Below, piece by piece: positions 35,455 through 43,822 of a stretch of DNA of 64,000 nt (position 1 is the first letter of the stretch; each line of letters begins with the position of its first letter). The translations under genes and the position numbers were made by a program. The notes below the pieces were generated by a model. That model was not told where the DNA came from. It worked only from the letters and a program-made list of their open reading frames with translations, and ran no database searches. Source of the stretch: JAJRAN01 sp963827135 (GTDB taxonomy: Archaea > Thermoplasmatota > Thermoplasmata > Methanomassiliicoccales > UBA472). The stretch is from the NCBI GenBank assembly GCA_963827135.1, contig CAWGZX010000004.1:124001-188000 (forward strand), in the 5' to 3' direction.

Positions 35455-36396
35455 ATGGTCAAGAGACGAGCGGTCAAGGACATGGTCTTGGACGAGGGCA
35501 TGAGCGTCGACGCCCTGGTGCGGCAATGGAAGGAGTCGGGCGGCTTCACTGGAAGGAAGCTGGCGGACGCAGTGGACATAGTGGAGAAGATGGAGCGGCG
35601 CGAATGCGTGAAGTTCCTATCTTTCCCTGCTTGCATCATGGCCACCGGGACGAGGGGGGTACTGGTGGAGATGGTCAAACGCAAGCTCGTTGACGTGATC
35701 ATCACCACATGCGGCACGCTAGACCACGACCTAGCCAGAGTATGGAAGGACTATTACCACGGCGACTTCAACATGGACGACGCCGAGCTTTTTCACAAGG
35801 GCGTGAACAGGTTAGGAAACGTGCTAGTCCCCAACGAGTCCTACGGCGTCCTGCTGGAGAGGAAGCTGAGCCCCATGTTCGAGGAGATTCTCGAGGGCAG
35901 GGACTCCATCTCCACCTGGGAGCTCATCGACCAGGTAGGCGCGCGAATCGATGACGAGAGCTCATTGCTGTATTGGTGCCACCGCAACAAGGTTCCGATG
36001 TACGTCCCGGGCATCACCGACGGCAGCTTCGGAAGTCAGCTTTGGATGTACTGGCAGACGCATCGAAACTTAAAGGTTGATCTCTTCCGCGACGAGCAGG
36101 ACCTATCCGACATTACCTTCGTGGCCAATGAGACCGGGGCCATCATCATCGGAGGGGGGATCTCCAAGCACCATACAATCTGGTGGAACCAGTTCCGGGG
36201 AGGCCTGGACCATGCTGTGTACCTTACTACCGCCCCTGAGTATGATGGCTCGCTCTCCGGGGCTCAGGTGCGAGAGGCGGTCTCCTGGGGCAAGGTGAAG
36301 GAGGGAGCGGACCAGATAACGGTCGAGGGTGACGCCACCATAGCCCTTCCCATCATCGTCGCGAGCCTCATAGAGCGCCTGGAGGCAAGCGAGTGA
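35455..36396 (+). CDS. dys: Deoxyhypusine synthase
   Basis: 313 residues. Transfers the butylamine of spermidine to a lysine of aIF5A, the first step of hypusine formation. The catalytic lysine is in GGGISKHHTIWWNQFRGGLD (about residues 228-247); NAD-binding stretches FPACIMATGTRGVL and TTCGTLDHDLARVW and the substrate stretch MYVPGITDGSFGSQ (about 182-195) are intact. The C-terminal DATIALPIIVASL matches the family. A TATA box is at 35398. Its stop overlaps the start of the next gene by 4 nt. Confidence 0.96.
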   Translation: MVKRRAVKDMVLDEGMSVDALVRQWKESGGFTGRKLADAVDIVEKMERRECVKFLSFPACIMATGTRGVLVEMVKRKLVDVIITTCGTLDHDLARVWKDYYHGDFNMDDAELFHKGVNRLGNVLVPNESYGVLLERKLSPMFEEILEGRDSISTWELIDQVGARIDDESSLLYWCHRNKVPMYVPGITDGSFGSQLWMYWQTHRNLKVDLFRDEQDLSDITFVANETGAIIIGGGISKHHTIWWNQFRGGLDHAVYLTTAPEYDGSLSGAQVREAVSWGKVKEGADQITVEGDATIALPIIVASLIERLEASE

Positions 36397-37397
36397 AGAA
36401 GGTCGTGGTGATCAAGGGGGACGGCATCGGGAAGGAGGTCATACCGGAGGCGGTCCGGGTGATCCGCTCCGTCACGGACGACCTGGAGTGGATACCGGCA
36501 CATATGGGCCTGGAGTGCAACGCCATCTACGGGTGGTACCTGCCTCCGAAGACAATGGAGCTCATCCGCGCCTCTGACGCCGTGCTGTTCGGCGCCATCA
36601 CCACACCCATCGCCGACCCGAACTACCGCTCCCCCCTGCTCTACCTCAGACGAGAGCTCGACCTCTTCGCCAACGTCAGGCCAGCAAAGAAGCTCCTGCC
36701 TAGTATCGGCATCGGGGATATAGACCTGGTGCTGGTGCGCGAGAACACGGAGGGCATGTACACTGGGATCGAGCGCGATGAGGGAGACGCCATAATCCTG
36801 GATCGCAAGGTTAGTGAGAAGGCCTGCAGGCGGATCGTGCGCTATGCCATCGATCTATGCGGAAGGCGACACCTGCAACGCATCCATTGCGTCCACAAGG
36901 CCAACGTCATCCGCAGGTCGGACGGTCTTTTCAGACGAGTGTTCTTCGAGGAGGTCGAGGGGACCGGGCTGGACGCGAGGGAGATGCTGGTGGACGCGGC
37001 AGCGGCCGCCCTCATCACCAAGCCGAAGGAATTCCAGTGCATAGTCACCTTGAACCTCTATGGCGACATCTTATCCGACGAAGCCGCAGCGCTGGTAGGA
37101 GGGCTGGGGTTCACGCCCTGCGGGAACATCGGGGTCGATCATGCGGTCTTCGAGCCTTGCCATGGTAGTGCGCCGGACATCGCTGGGAGAGGGTGTGCCA
37201 ATCCTACCGCTACCATCCTGTCCGGCACGATGATGCTGAGGCATCTGGGTATGTGCGAGGAAGCCAGGCTAATTGATGAAGCGGTGAGATCGACCTACCA
37301 GGACGGGATCGCCACCCCGGACGCGAAAGGGACGTACTCCACCAAAGCCTTCACCGACGAAGTCCTCGTCCGCATCGAAGGATTGAAAAGGAGATGA
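36393..37397 (+). CDS. Isocitrate/isopropylmalate dehydrogenase family, AksF-like
   Basis: 334 residues from GTG 36393, coupled to dys. A beta-decarboxylating dehydrogenase: KGDGIGKEVIPEAVRVI near the start, YLRRELDLFANVRPAKKL (substrate arginines, about 85-102), VRENTEGMYTGIERDEGD, the catalytic lysine in HKANVIRRSDGLFR (about 170) and LYGDILSDEAAALVGGLG (metal aspartates). The family includes leucine biosynthesis LeuB and methanogen AksF, which acts in coenzyme B formation. In a methanogen AksF is likely, but substrate choice cannot be read from sequence alone; no leu or aks partner is adjacent. Confidence 0.85.
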   Translation: MKKVVVIKGDGIGKEVIPEAVRVIRSVTDDLEWIPAHMGLECNAIYGWYLPPKTMELIRASDAVLFGAITTPIADPNYRSPLLYLRRELDLFANVRPAKKLLPSIGIGDIDLVLVRENTEGMYTGIERDEGDAIILDRKVSEKACRRIVRYAIDLCGRRHLQRIHCVHKANVIRRSDGLFRRVFFEEVEGTGLDAREMLVDAAAAALITKPKEFQCIVTLNLYGDILSDEAAALVGGLGFTPCGNIGVDHAVFEPCHGSAPDIAGRGCANPTATILSGTMMLRHLGMCEEARLIDEAVRSTYQDGIATPDAKGTYSTKAFTDEVLVRIEGLKRR

Positions 37398-37434
37398 GGG
37401 GGGGCGCCCCTCAAAATGATTCCACTAGTTGTGT

Positions 37435-37659
37435 CTAGCCTAGGTCTTTGCCATAGAAGACCCTGGCGATGTGGGCGATAAGGCCCATTCCCCAACCCAC
37501 GGTGATGAACAGGAACCATGGAATCCCCTGGTTCCCATAGAACCAATTGGCCGCTAGAAGCCCGTTGACCACGACGAAGATGATAATGTGTATCCAGACC
37601 AGCATCTTGTCCTTACGCTTCTCCCTCATCTCATCCTCAATGCCCTGCGCGGCAGCCAT
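37435..37659 (-). CDS. Small 2TM-domain membrane protein
   Basis: 74 residues from ATG 37659. Charged start (EDEMREKRKDKM), then two hydrophobic segments (about 20-37 and 43-62) around NWFYGNQGIPWF. Matches the 2TM domain family of small proteins with no known function. A TATA-like CGTTTAATTGC lies about 26 nt upstream, consistent with a leaderless mRNA. A second member lies at 37824-38099 on the same strand with similar PWF(L/I)F...GWG(M/I)GL(I/V)AHIA. The stop is TAG. The gene marks the left end of the AT-richer stretch. Confidence 0.75.
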   Translation of the reverse strand: MAAAQGIEDEMREKRKDKMLVWIHIIIFVVVNGLLAANWFYGNQGIPWFLFITVGWGMGLIAHIARVFYGKDLG

Positions 37660-37776
37660 GAGCATTATAACCCCAATCGGGCAATTAAACGTTATGACGG
37701 CCAAACCTTTTTGGGTTGGCCTAGATTAATTGCTGAAAACAATGCGAATATGCCTTTCGGTTTTAGGAAGAATGTT

Positions 37777-37805
37777 ACCTCGGTCCCTGGACCGAGGTCT
37801 TTTTT
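37777..37805 (+). terminator. Strong hairpin plus T-run, plus-strand orientation
   Basis: ACCTCGGTCC (37777-37786) and GGACCGAGGT (37789-37798) are perfect arms, followed by C and six T. This is the classical intrinsic-terminator shape. No plus-strand protein gene ends here; the nearest is 380 nt upstream. A short RNA starting near 37694 may end at this site. Just before it GCAATTAA and TTAATTGC (37681-37732) enclose a second hairpin, GGCCAAACC with GGTTGGCC. Confidence 0.5.
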
Positions 37806-37823
37806 CAAACAAATGATTGGTCT

Positions 37824-38099
37824 TTAGGGTTGCTGCTTTTGCTTCAGCCTTTGATATTCCTTCTCAGCAGAATTGTTCACCCATGACTGACCATAATAGA
37901 CGCTTGCGATATGAGCTACCAATCCAATTCCCCAGCCTCCCAGGATAAAGATGAACCACGGGAACCCTTCCCCGGACCACCACCAAAAGACTATCATCAA
38001 GGAGTTGACGAAAACATAAGCGGCAATGTGGACCCACAGCCCCGTCTTCTCATCCGCTATCTTCTTCGCTTGCGCGCGAAGCTCCTCCTCGGTTGCCAT
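37824..38099 (-). CDS. Small 2TM-domain membrane protein, second copy
   Basis: 91 residues. Begins with the helical EEELRAQAKKIADEKTGLW, then two hydrophobic segments (about 21-40 and 47-66) around FWWWSGEGFPWFIFILGGWG, and a soluble tail EKEYQRLKQKQQP. It is a paralogue of the 74-residue protein at 37435, sharing the order of charged helix and two membrane segments with the PWF motif between them. No function is known. Downstream is the terminator-like hairpin at 37777. Confidence 0.78.
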   Translation of the reverse strand: MATEEELRAQAKKIADEKTGLWVHIAAYVFVNSLMIVFWWWSGEGFPWFIFILGGWGIGLVAHIASVYYGQSWVNNSAEKEYQRLKQKQQP

Positions 38100-38164
38100 G
38101 AGCCATCTAAATCCTAGCTAGGAAATATATCTTTTGCAGCATGCTAAGGCTGCCATGCGCATCA

Positions 38165-38269
38165 TCAGCTCAAAGGGCGCCCGCAGACAAAGCAGCTGGT
38201 CGCGCCCTTCGGATTCATTTGCCCGCATTGAGGGCATTTCTTCTGGGCGGTCAGATCATTTTCTGCCAT
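38165..38269 (-). CDS. 34-residue zinc-ribbon microprotein
   Basis: A frame from ATG 38269 to TGA 38165-38167 encodes 34 residues with two cysteine pairs, KKCPQCG and SCFVCGRP, the spacing of a complete zinc ribbon (CxxC-11-CxxC), and little else. The N-terminal tail is MAENDLTAQ. A TATA-like GGATTAAG near 38297 lies about 27 nt upstream. The intact zinc knuckles and conserved-looking frame argue for a real microprotein. Confidence 0.55.
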   Translation of the reverse strand: MAENDLTAQKKCPQCGQMNPKGATSCFVCGRPLS

Positions 38270-38617
38270 GAATGTGACTTGACATTACTACTTAATCCAG
38301 TTTTTGGCTAAATCGCCCATTAAAAGTTGGTGAAATCAAGAAAAATGGGAGGTTTGTGAAGGCATCATCCTTCGATTCCAAACATGACAAATGAAGTTTT
38401 TCAGGCTCGGTTTACCTCCTTGTATGCTATTGGTACCTGATTTTATTTATATCTTTGCAGGCTAATTAATATTATCAGTTTAGATAAGCTGCAAATGATC
38501 AGTGTTGTTAACACTTGTGTATAGCGAGAATGGTAACAATGCCTTTTTTTATCCACATCCCTGGGAGAGAAAGGTAAACTTTTTGATGGGTACTAATCTA
38601 TAATTGGTGGGGATAGA
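38270..38617. promoter_or_regulatory. AT-rich intergenic region upstream of flavodoxin
   Basis: About 350 nt without a gene. It contains several TATA-like runs (TTTTATTTATATC near 38442, TAATTAATATTATC near 38464) and a dyad AGTGTT-GTT-AACACT (38498-38513). The dyad could be an operator for the flavodoxin gene. No structured RNA is evident. Confidence 0.35.
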
Positions 38618-39106
38618 ATGAGGATCGAGATCTACCACGCCTCGAAATTCGGGAATGGAGCCAAGATCGCCGAGGAGCTTAGACGCGTACTGGCCTTAAA
38701 GGGCAACGAAGTGGACGTTCATCATATCGATGATGCGAATCCGAAGGAGCTTCCCCCAGCTAATATATATGTCTTCGGAGCGCCCACGCGTTTCGGAGGT
38801 CCAATCGGTAGCATGAAGCGTTTTCTCAAGAAAATCAGATTGCCAGTAGGCACCAAGTACGCCACATTCGCCACACATGGAGAAGTAGTGCCTAATAAAA
38901 AGACTGGACAAATGCCAAGTGAAGAGGAGGTCAATCGAATGAGAGGAACCATAACCGCCATGGATGAAATCCTCAATGACCTGGAGATGGTAAAGATAGC
39001 TGACAAGATATTCCTGGTCTCAGCAGAGGAGATGAAGGGGCACTTGATAGAAGGTTGGCAGGAAAAGGTTGTGGCGTTTGCGGCGGAAATCGTGACGTTA
39101 TCCTAA
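38618..39106 (+). CDS. Flavodoxin-like protein
   Basis: 162 residues. The FMN phosphate loop ASKFGNGAKIAEELRRVL (residues 8-25) is at the start, and YVFGAPTRFGGPIGSMKRFL (about 51-70) supplies the second FMN loop, with TFATHGE near 87. The length fits short flavodoxins. An electron carrier or NADPH:quinone-type reductase is plausible. Codon use is less GC-rich than in the flanking kilobases. It has a long AT-rich upstream region. Confidence 0.85.
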   Translation: MRIEIYHASKFGNGAKIAEELRRVLALKGNEVDVHHIDDANPKELPPANIYVFGAPTRFGGPIGSMKRFLKKIRLPVGTKYATFATHGEVVPNKKTGQMPSEEEVNRMRGTITAMDEILNDLEMVKIADKIFLVSAEEMKGHLIEGWQEKVVAFAAEIVTLS

Positions 39107-39196
39107 ATAATGGCAGGAGAAGCAACACTAGCATTCCATAGGTATTTATCCGCATAGAAGCTGCGAGGGAGCATCACCGAACCGAAAGAGATACCG

Positions 39197-39859
39197 ATGC
39201 TGGCCTGTTCTTGGAGTGGAGGAAAGGATTGTTGTCAAGCTTATTGGAAAGTGGTTTCATCAGGGCAGGACATTGGATATTTACTCAATACCTATAGGAG
39301 GGAGAGCGGAAGAGTGGCTTTCCATGGCGTCCGTGCAGACCTCATTCGGAAGCAAGCAGAATCCATCGGAGTACATTTGCTGCAAAAGGAGGTTTTTGGC
39401 GACTGCTATGAGGAGCAATTCCTCGAGGCTCTGGAACAACTCAAGGATCGTGATGTCACCGGGATTGTCTTTGGAGATATGGACGTCGCTGAGAATAGAC
39501 AATGGGCTGAGAACGTTTGCCGGAGGGCGGGTCTAGATTCGTATTTTCCTCTTTGGGGGATCGACCAAAAAGCCGTACTGAATGATTTCATTGGAATGGG
39601 TTTCAAAGCAATGGTGGTCGCAACCGATCAGAGATTCTTCAGGGAAGAGGCGCTAGGACATGAACTGGACGAGAACTGGGTCAACCGCATTTCGCGATTC
39701 AACTCCATCGATGGGAATCCCCTTGTGACATACTGTGGTGAAAACGGAGAGTACCATACGTTCGTGTACGACGGTCCCGCATTCAAATTCCCGATTGATA
39801 TCCATATCGGGGAGACGGTCAACCGTGATGGCCACTGGCTCGTAGATCTCCAGTCATAA
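39197..39859 (+). CDS. Dph6-like diphthine--ammonia ligase family ATPase
   Basis: 220 residues. An adenine nucleotide alpha-hydrolase fold (PP-loop) with SWSGGKDCCQAYWK (residues 5-18) and GIVFGDMDVAENRQWAENVC (about 89-108), and the C-terminal ENGEYHTFVYDGPAF with the family's conserved GExGEYHT. Dph6 amidates diphthine on elongation factor 2; close paralogues in archaea have other uncharacterised roles. It starts from ATG 39197 and is not linked to other diphthamide genes. Confidence 0.85.
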   Translation: MLACSWSGGKDCCQAYWKVVSSGQDIGYLLNTYRRESGRVAFHGVRADLIRKQAESIGVHLLQKEVFGDCYEEQFLEALEQLKDRDVTGIVFGDMDVAENRQWAENVCRRAGLDSYFPLWGIDQKAVLNDFIGMGFKAMVVATDQRFFREEALGHELDENWVNRISRFNSIDGNPLVTYCGENGEYHTFVYDGPAFKFPIDIHIGETVNRDGHWLVDLQS

Positions 39860-40031
39860 TATTTTTTATATCATACCTGAAGAATAGAATATATCGCTGC
39901 GGTCTGAACCATCATCCGACGAGGTTCATCCGGGCTTAATCCTCGTTAACTTAGCAAGTTTAATGGTATATGACCTCTAAAATCCATAATGGAGAGGGTT
40001 ATCGTAAGAGGGAAGTAAGAGGGGAACTAAA

Positions 40032-40436
40032 ATGACCAAAATAACGGAGATTGAAGGGATTGGACCGGTAATTGCTGAGAAGCTCTCGTCCGTGGGCATT
40101 AAAACGACCGAGAACCTATTAGAGAAATGCGGCTCTGTAAAGGGAAGAGAGGCTGTGGCAGCGAAAACTGGAATAGACAAGAAAGATCTGCTAGAATGGG
40201 TGAACCATGCCGATCTCTTCAGAATAAAGGGTATTGGCTCTGAGTACGCTGACCTACTTGAGGCGGCGGGAGTGGACAGCTGTGGAGAGCTTGCTCAGAG
40301 GAAGGCAGCTAACCTGACCAAGAAGATGGAAGAAGTGAACGAGGAGAAGAAAGTCGTTCGACGGACTCCCTCCGAATCTGTCGTCGAGGATTGGATCAAC
40401 CAGGCAAAGAAGCTTCCAAAAATGGTGACCCATTAA
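40032..40436 (+). CDS. DUF4332 helix-hairpin-helix protein
   Basis: 134 residues. Two helix-hairpin-helix units (EIEGIGPVIAEKLSSVGIKT at 4-23 and RIKGIGSEYADLLEAAGVDS at about 64-83) separated by LLEKCGSVKGREAVAAKTGI, the layout of DUF4332. The tail is basic (EEKKVVRRTPSESVVEDWI). Such proteins may bind DNA or RNA backbones; no target is known. A GAGGGGAAC lies before the ATG. The GYD gene follows 14 nt later and is likely in the same transcript. Confidence 0.85.
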   Translation: MTKITEIEGIGPVIAEKLSSVGIKTTENLLEKCGSVKGREAVAAKTGIDKKDLLEWVNHADLFRIKGIGSEYADLLEAAGVDSCGELAQRKAANLTKKMEEVNEEKKVVRRTPSESVVEDWINQAKKLPKMVTH

Positions 40437-40450
40437 GGGGGGTTGGAAAT

Positions 40451-40720
40451 ATGAAGTTCATCTCTCTCGTCAGATTCAAGACGAAACCCACCAAGGAAAG
40501 CATCGCAAAGAACCTAAAATGCCTTAAGCACGAATCGGCGAAGGAAGGCGTGAAATGCATAGGTTATTACTACACGCTTGGTCGTTATGACGCTGTCATT
40601 ATTTTGGAGGCGCCGGACGAAAAAGCGGCTTTGAAGGCATCGCTTAGGCGAGGGGAATGCATGGCAATTGAGACTCTTGTGGCCATTCCCGCTGAGGAAG
40701 CTCGGAAGCTCGTCAAGTGA
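40451..40720 (+). CDS. GYD-domain (alpha/beta dimeric barrel) protein
   Basis: 89 residues from ATG 40451, preceded by GGGGTTGG. Matches the GYD family: FISLVRFKTKPTKESIAKN, then YYYTLGRYDAVIILEAPDEK with the family's G(R/S)YD, and ETLVAIPAEEARKLV. Dimeric alpha-beta barrels of this type are common and lack a fixed function. It lies directly behind the DUF4332 gene. Confidence 0.82.
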   Translation: MKFISLVRFKTKPTKESIAKNLKCLKHESAKEGVKCIGYYYTLGRYDAVIILEAPDEKAALKASLRRGECMAIETLVAIPAEEARKLVK

Positions 40721-40852
40721 TCATTCAATCCAATTAATTACGTGGGAGAGCCTAAAACCCTCCCCTAATTCTTTCCATTATGTCCGAATGTGGAAATGAA
40801 GGATCAGCCGAAATTTTATATAATCACTTTATCGTAGAATGCAATGATCTAT

Positions 40853-41002
40853 ATGTCTGAAGAAAAGAAAGGCAAAACCGAGGAAACTCTGGAAAAAACA
40901 GGCGAGACGGTTGAGAAAGGCCTAAAGAAAGGCTGGGGCGCCGTCAAGGGAGCCGGGAAGAAAGTGAAGGAAGGCATCGAAGGCGAAGAGAAGAAGGATT
41001 AG
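40853..41002 (+). CDS. Small Lys/Glu-rich helical protein
   Basis: 49 residues from ATG 40853; ATG 40844 would add three residues. The sequence is dominated by Lys, Glu and Gly with a regular pattern (KTEETLEKTGETVEKGLKKG, then GAVKGAGKKVKEGIEG), like LEA/CsbD-type stress miniproteins with amphipathic helices. A TATA box TTTTATATAATC is at about 40814-40825, about 25 nt before the first ATG. Stop is TAG. The family is not recognised. Confidence 0.6.
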   Translation: MSEEKKGKTEETLEKTGETVEKGLKKGWGAVKGAGKKVKEGIEGEEKKD

Positions 41003-41221
41003 AAATTTATCGATTTATTAATCATCTTGATTCATCCTTCGAACCGATTTCAGTGTGCCATACAGGTTAAGTTAGGAGAAGGCAGCAGCCTTCAGCAGAT
41101 CGCATGACATGTGAGTCATTCAAATCACCGAACCCTGTCCTTCAATGAGCTTCTAGCGGTGAGGTTCGACTTTGAGGTGATGTGACGAAATCTTTAGTCT
41201 TGAGCGCAATTAGACTCAGTC
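41003..41221. other. Intergenic region with no recognisable feature
   Basis: About 220 nt, AT-rich at its left end. I see no RNA gene, repeat or long open frame. A weak promoter for the methyltransferase (ATCTTTAGTC near 41190) may lie here. Confidence 0.4.
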
Positions 41222-42061
41222 ATGAAACGCTCAAATGACACTCGTGAAACCGTTCTCAAAGCCTCCCGCAGCTACTACGCTCATCGAGCTTACTACTATG
41301 ATCTTCTACTCCAGCAACAAAGTACCTTTTCCAAGACCCATAGACGCGAGGTTGATTTTCTTAAGCATGCTTTCAGCGCTGATGCATCTCGTCCAATCAG
41401 TCAGGTGCTCGATGTCGCTTGTGGAAGCGGTCGGCACGTGTTTGATCTGACTAGGATGGGTTACAAATGCACCGGGCTAGACTTTACGCCCGAACGAATT
41501 CAAATAGCGAAAAAAAGCGCTAAACGCGAAGGTCTGTCCGTCAAACTGCTGCGAGGTGATGCGACACGGCTGAACTATGAAAACGAATTCGATGCTGCCC
41601 TTGCACTCTACATACTTTTCCTGCTCCCAAGTGATGATGACGTCCTAAAGTGTCTAAACCAGATTCACCGGGCACTGAGACCAGGAGGAATACTGGTGTG
41701 CAACGTCGGCAATCCCTTCTTCAAAGGTGAGCAGTGGTTTTCTCTCAAGGGAATCGACAAAGGACTTCATATCATTGAAGACAGAAATCCTAGCATACAC
41801 TTAACTGAGCTCCATCGCCTCGAAGACTTCGATTCTTTGCACGGTGTAGCCTGGTGGCAAGAGACGTGCATAATTGAGGCTCCTGATGGCATACACGTCT
41901 TTCCAGACCGGGAGCGTGTCCGGCTCTTCACTTACTGGGACATCGTTCATTATCTCCAGTCAGCCGGTTTCAGAGAGATAAAGTGCTATCCCGACTGGGA
42001 GATTAATCCACGCAAGAAACCCAAAGCTGAAGCATTGGTCTTCGTTTCTCGGAAAGACTGA
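41222..42061 (+). CDS. Class I SAM-dependent methyltransferase
   Basis: 279 residues. The Rossmann core reads VLDVACGSGRHVFDLTRMGY (motif I, about 62-81), GLDFTPERIQIAKKSAK (motif II) and LRGDATRLNYENEFDAALAL, with LRPGGILVCNVGNPFF as the later motif. The substrate is unknown; the N terminus with SYYAHRAYYYDLLLQQQ looks like a substrate lid. Codon use and GC are lower than in the conserved regions, and the gene lies just outside the tRNA-Leu repeat at 42116, so it may be horizontally acquired. Confidence 0.85.
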   Translation: MKRSNDTRETVLKASRSYYAHRAYYYDLLLQQQSTFSKTHRREVDFLKHAFSADASRPISQVLDVACGSGRHVFDLTRMGYKCTGLDFTPERIQIAKKSAKREGLSVKLLRGDATRLNYENEFDAALALYILFLLPSDDDVLKCLNQIHRALRPGGILVCNVGNPFFKGEQWFSLKGIDKGLHIIEDRNPSIHLTELHRLEDFDSLHGVAWWQETCIIEAPDGIHVFPDRERVRLFTYWDIVHYLQSAGFREIKCYPDWEINPRKKPKAEALVFVSRKD

Positions 42062-42115
42062 CATTACCCTATCTAATCGTGTTTATCAAATGCACTCTCA
42101 GCACTTGATAAATGA

Positions 42116-42135
42116 TGGTGCGGGGGTGCGATTTG
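42116..42135 (-). repeat. tRNA 3'-end fragment, direct repeat of tRNA-Leu end
   Basis: TGGTGCGGGGGTGCGATTTG differs from the tRNA-Leu 3' end at 44266-44286 by one inserted base. On the minus strand it reads as a T-arm/acceptor end followed by ACCA. The rest of a tRNA (5' acceptor, D arm) is missing, although GCGCTATCTGG just upstream on that strand recalls the anticodon region. It is either a decayed tRNA or an attachment-site copy. Confidence 0.5.
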
Positions 42136-42355
42136 CATCCAACGCTGTCCAGATAGCGCGAATGATTTGTCAATCAAGAAGTAATGACTCTTTTTTTCAT
42201 TGATCGGCTGAGTTATCAGAGCTTAAGGTGCAATCAATATCCTAATCGATAATAATCGCGGGATTAACTCGGAAATCATTATATTTTCATCAAGTACAAT
42301 ACAGCATTGGGTGGGGGGAAGTGGACTAGAGAATATTATGTGTGGGGAAGGGAAA

Positions 42356-43531
42356 ATGAGGAAACCAAAAGAAGAGAAGAACTTGAAAAAAATTCAATGG
42401 CCTTGGCACAGGATCTGTCTTGTGATCGTCATTTCCTTGATGGTCATGATACCAGTCCTGTCTCTAAACACTGAGGCATCGTCTAGTGAAATAATTGCAG
42501 TTGGGATTGGAACCCTTGGCGGAGTGGAATCTTTCGGAAACGATATTAACAGTCAAGGCCAGGTTGTCGGAATGAGCTTCACAACCGAGCTTCCATACAA
42601 TAACTGGCATGCCTTCTCATGGACAGAAGATAATGGCATGACCGACCTCAATCCATTGGACAGTGCTTGGAGCCAAGCAAAAGCAGTCAATGATAATGGT
42701 GACATCGTAGGGTACTACATGCCGCCAAGTGCCTTCTATGACCAAGCATGCTTATGGACAGCTAACGGTGAGTTCATCGACTTAGGGGTCCTCTGGGGAG
42801 GGTATGGGACAGTCTCGTACGCGCGTGACATCAACAACAACGGAATGATCGTCGGTACTGGTTATACTTACGAAGATGCGATGTCTCCCAGTTATCTTGT
42901 GGGTCATGCCATTCTATGGATTGATAGCCCATCTGGGTACAATTGCCTTGACATTGGGACTTTGCCGGGAGGAGACATGGCCTGGGCCTATGGGGTGAAT
43001 GACCGCAATGAAGTTGTAGGCGTCAGTGCGGTCTATAATGAGGAATCTGGACTCATGGAATATCATGCTTTCCTCTGGAAGGCAGAAAAGGGAATGACCG
43101 ATCTGGGACAGCTGGGGTATGTAGACCAGGGCTTGTGCCTGGCAACCGATATCAACAACAGAGGCCAAGTCGTCGGGCACAATTTGCTCATAGATTATTC
43201 GGGATTCACCACAGATGACAATGGATTCATATGCAAAAGCAAGAGGGGGCGCGTGAGTCCAATAAGGACACCTCATGGCTATGCTTCTAGCTATGTCGAG
43301 GGCATAAACGATCGGGGAGCTATGGTGGGCAGTCTATGGTTGGACGATTATCATAGCTGCAGGCATGCCGCGCTATGGTCATCTCACGGGAGATGCATAG
43401 ATTTGGGAACACTTCTAGGTGGATACGACAGCTATGCGAAAAGCATCAACTCACAAGGAATCGTTGTCGGGACGAGTTCAGGAGAGACCCCCTTTGGATG
43501 GGGATACCAAGCGACCATCTGGCATACCTAA
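42356..43531 (+). CDS. HAF-repeat extracellular protein
   Basis: 391 residues from ATG 42356, which has GGGGAAGGG in front. A basic N terminus and a hydrophobic segment (about residues 18-40: CLVIVISLMVMIPVLSL) make a signal peptide or anchor. The rest holds about seven repeats with the pattern (H)AF.W...G..DLG.L.GG...A..IN..G.(V/I)VG, e.g. HAFSWTEDNGMTDLNP, HAFLWKAEKGMTDLGQLG and HAALWSSHGRCIDLGTLLGG; this is the HAF family. Likely a beta-propeller-like surface protein. Lower GC than the flanks. It lies between the tRNA-Leu and its repeat. Confidence 0.85.
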   Translation: MRKPKEEKNLKKIQWPWHRICLVIVISLMVMIPVLSLNTEASSSEIIAVGIGTLGGVESFGNDINSQGQVVGMSFTTELPYNNWHAFSWTEDNGMTDLNPLDSAWSQAKAVNDNGDIVGYYMPPSAFYDQACLWTANGEFIDLGVLWGGYGTVSYARDINNNGMIVGTGYTYEDAMSPSYLVGHAILWIDSPSGYNCLDIGTLPGGDMAWAYGVNDRNEVVGVSAVYNEESGLMEYHAFLWKAEKGMTDLGQLGYVDQGLCLATDINNRGQVVGHNLLIDYSGFTTDDNGFICKSKRGRVSPIRTPHGYASSYVEGINDRGAMVGSLWLDDYHSCRHAALWSSHGRCIDLGTLLGGYDSYAKSINSQGIVVGTSSGETPFGWGYQATIWHT

Positions 43532-43822
43532 TATCGATTCCTTTTGAAAAAACTCTTATCTCCATTTTCTTTTTCTATTTTAATTTTTTTTAATTTTTAA
43601 ATCTAGCCTTGCGCAAATAATGTCGTGATTTGTTGGTAAGAATCTCTCTTTATGTATATGGATGCCGTGGAGTTCAGGCTGTCATTGAATTGGCCTCTAC
43701 TTTGATTGAAGATTGATAGGGTCTGCAACTTGCATATTCTTCACCATGTCCTCCGCCTCTTCTCTTAACCTTCTAGCGATTCTTCATTAATCGAAAGCAC
43801 AATAATAGAACCGAGACTCGAT
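43532..43822. other. AT-rich intergenic region
   Basis: About 290 nt. The left end (43560-43610) is an A/T run that may end the HAF transcript. No RNA gene or repeat is evident. A T-arm-like GATTTGAACCC near 43819 has no partner stem. Confidence 0.4.
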
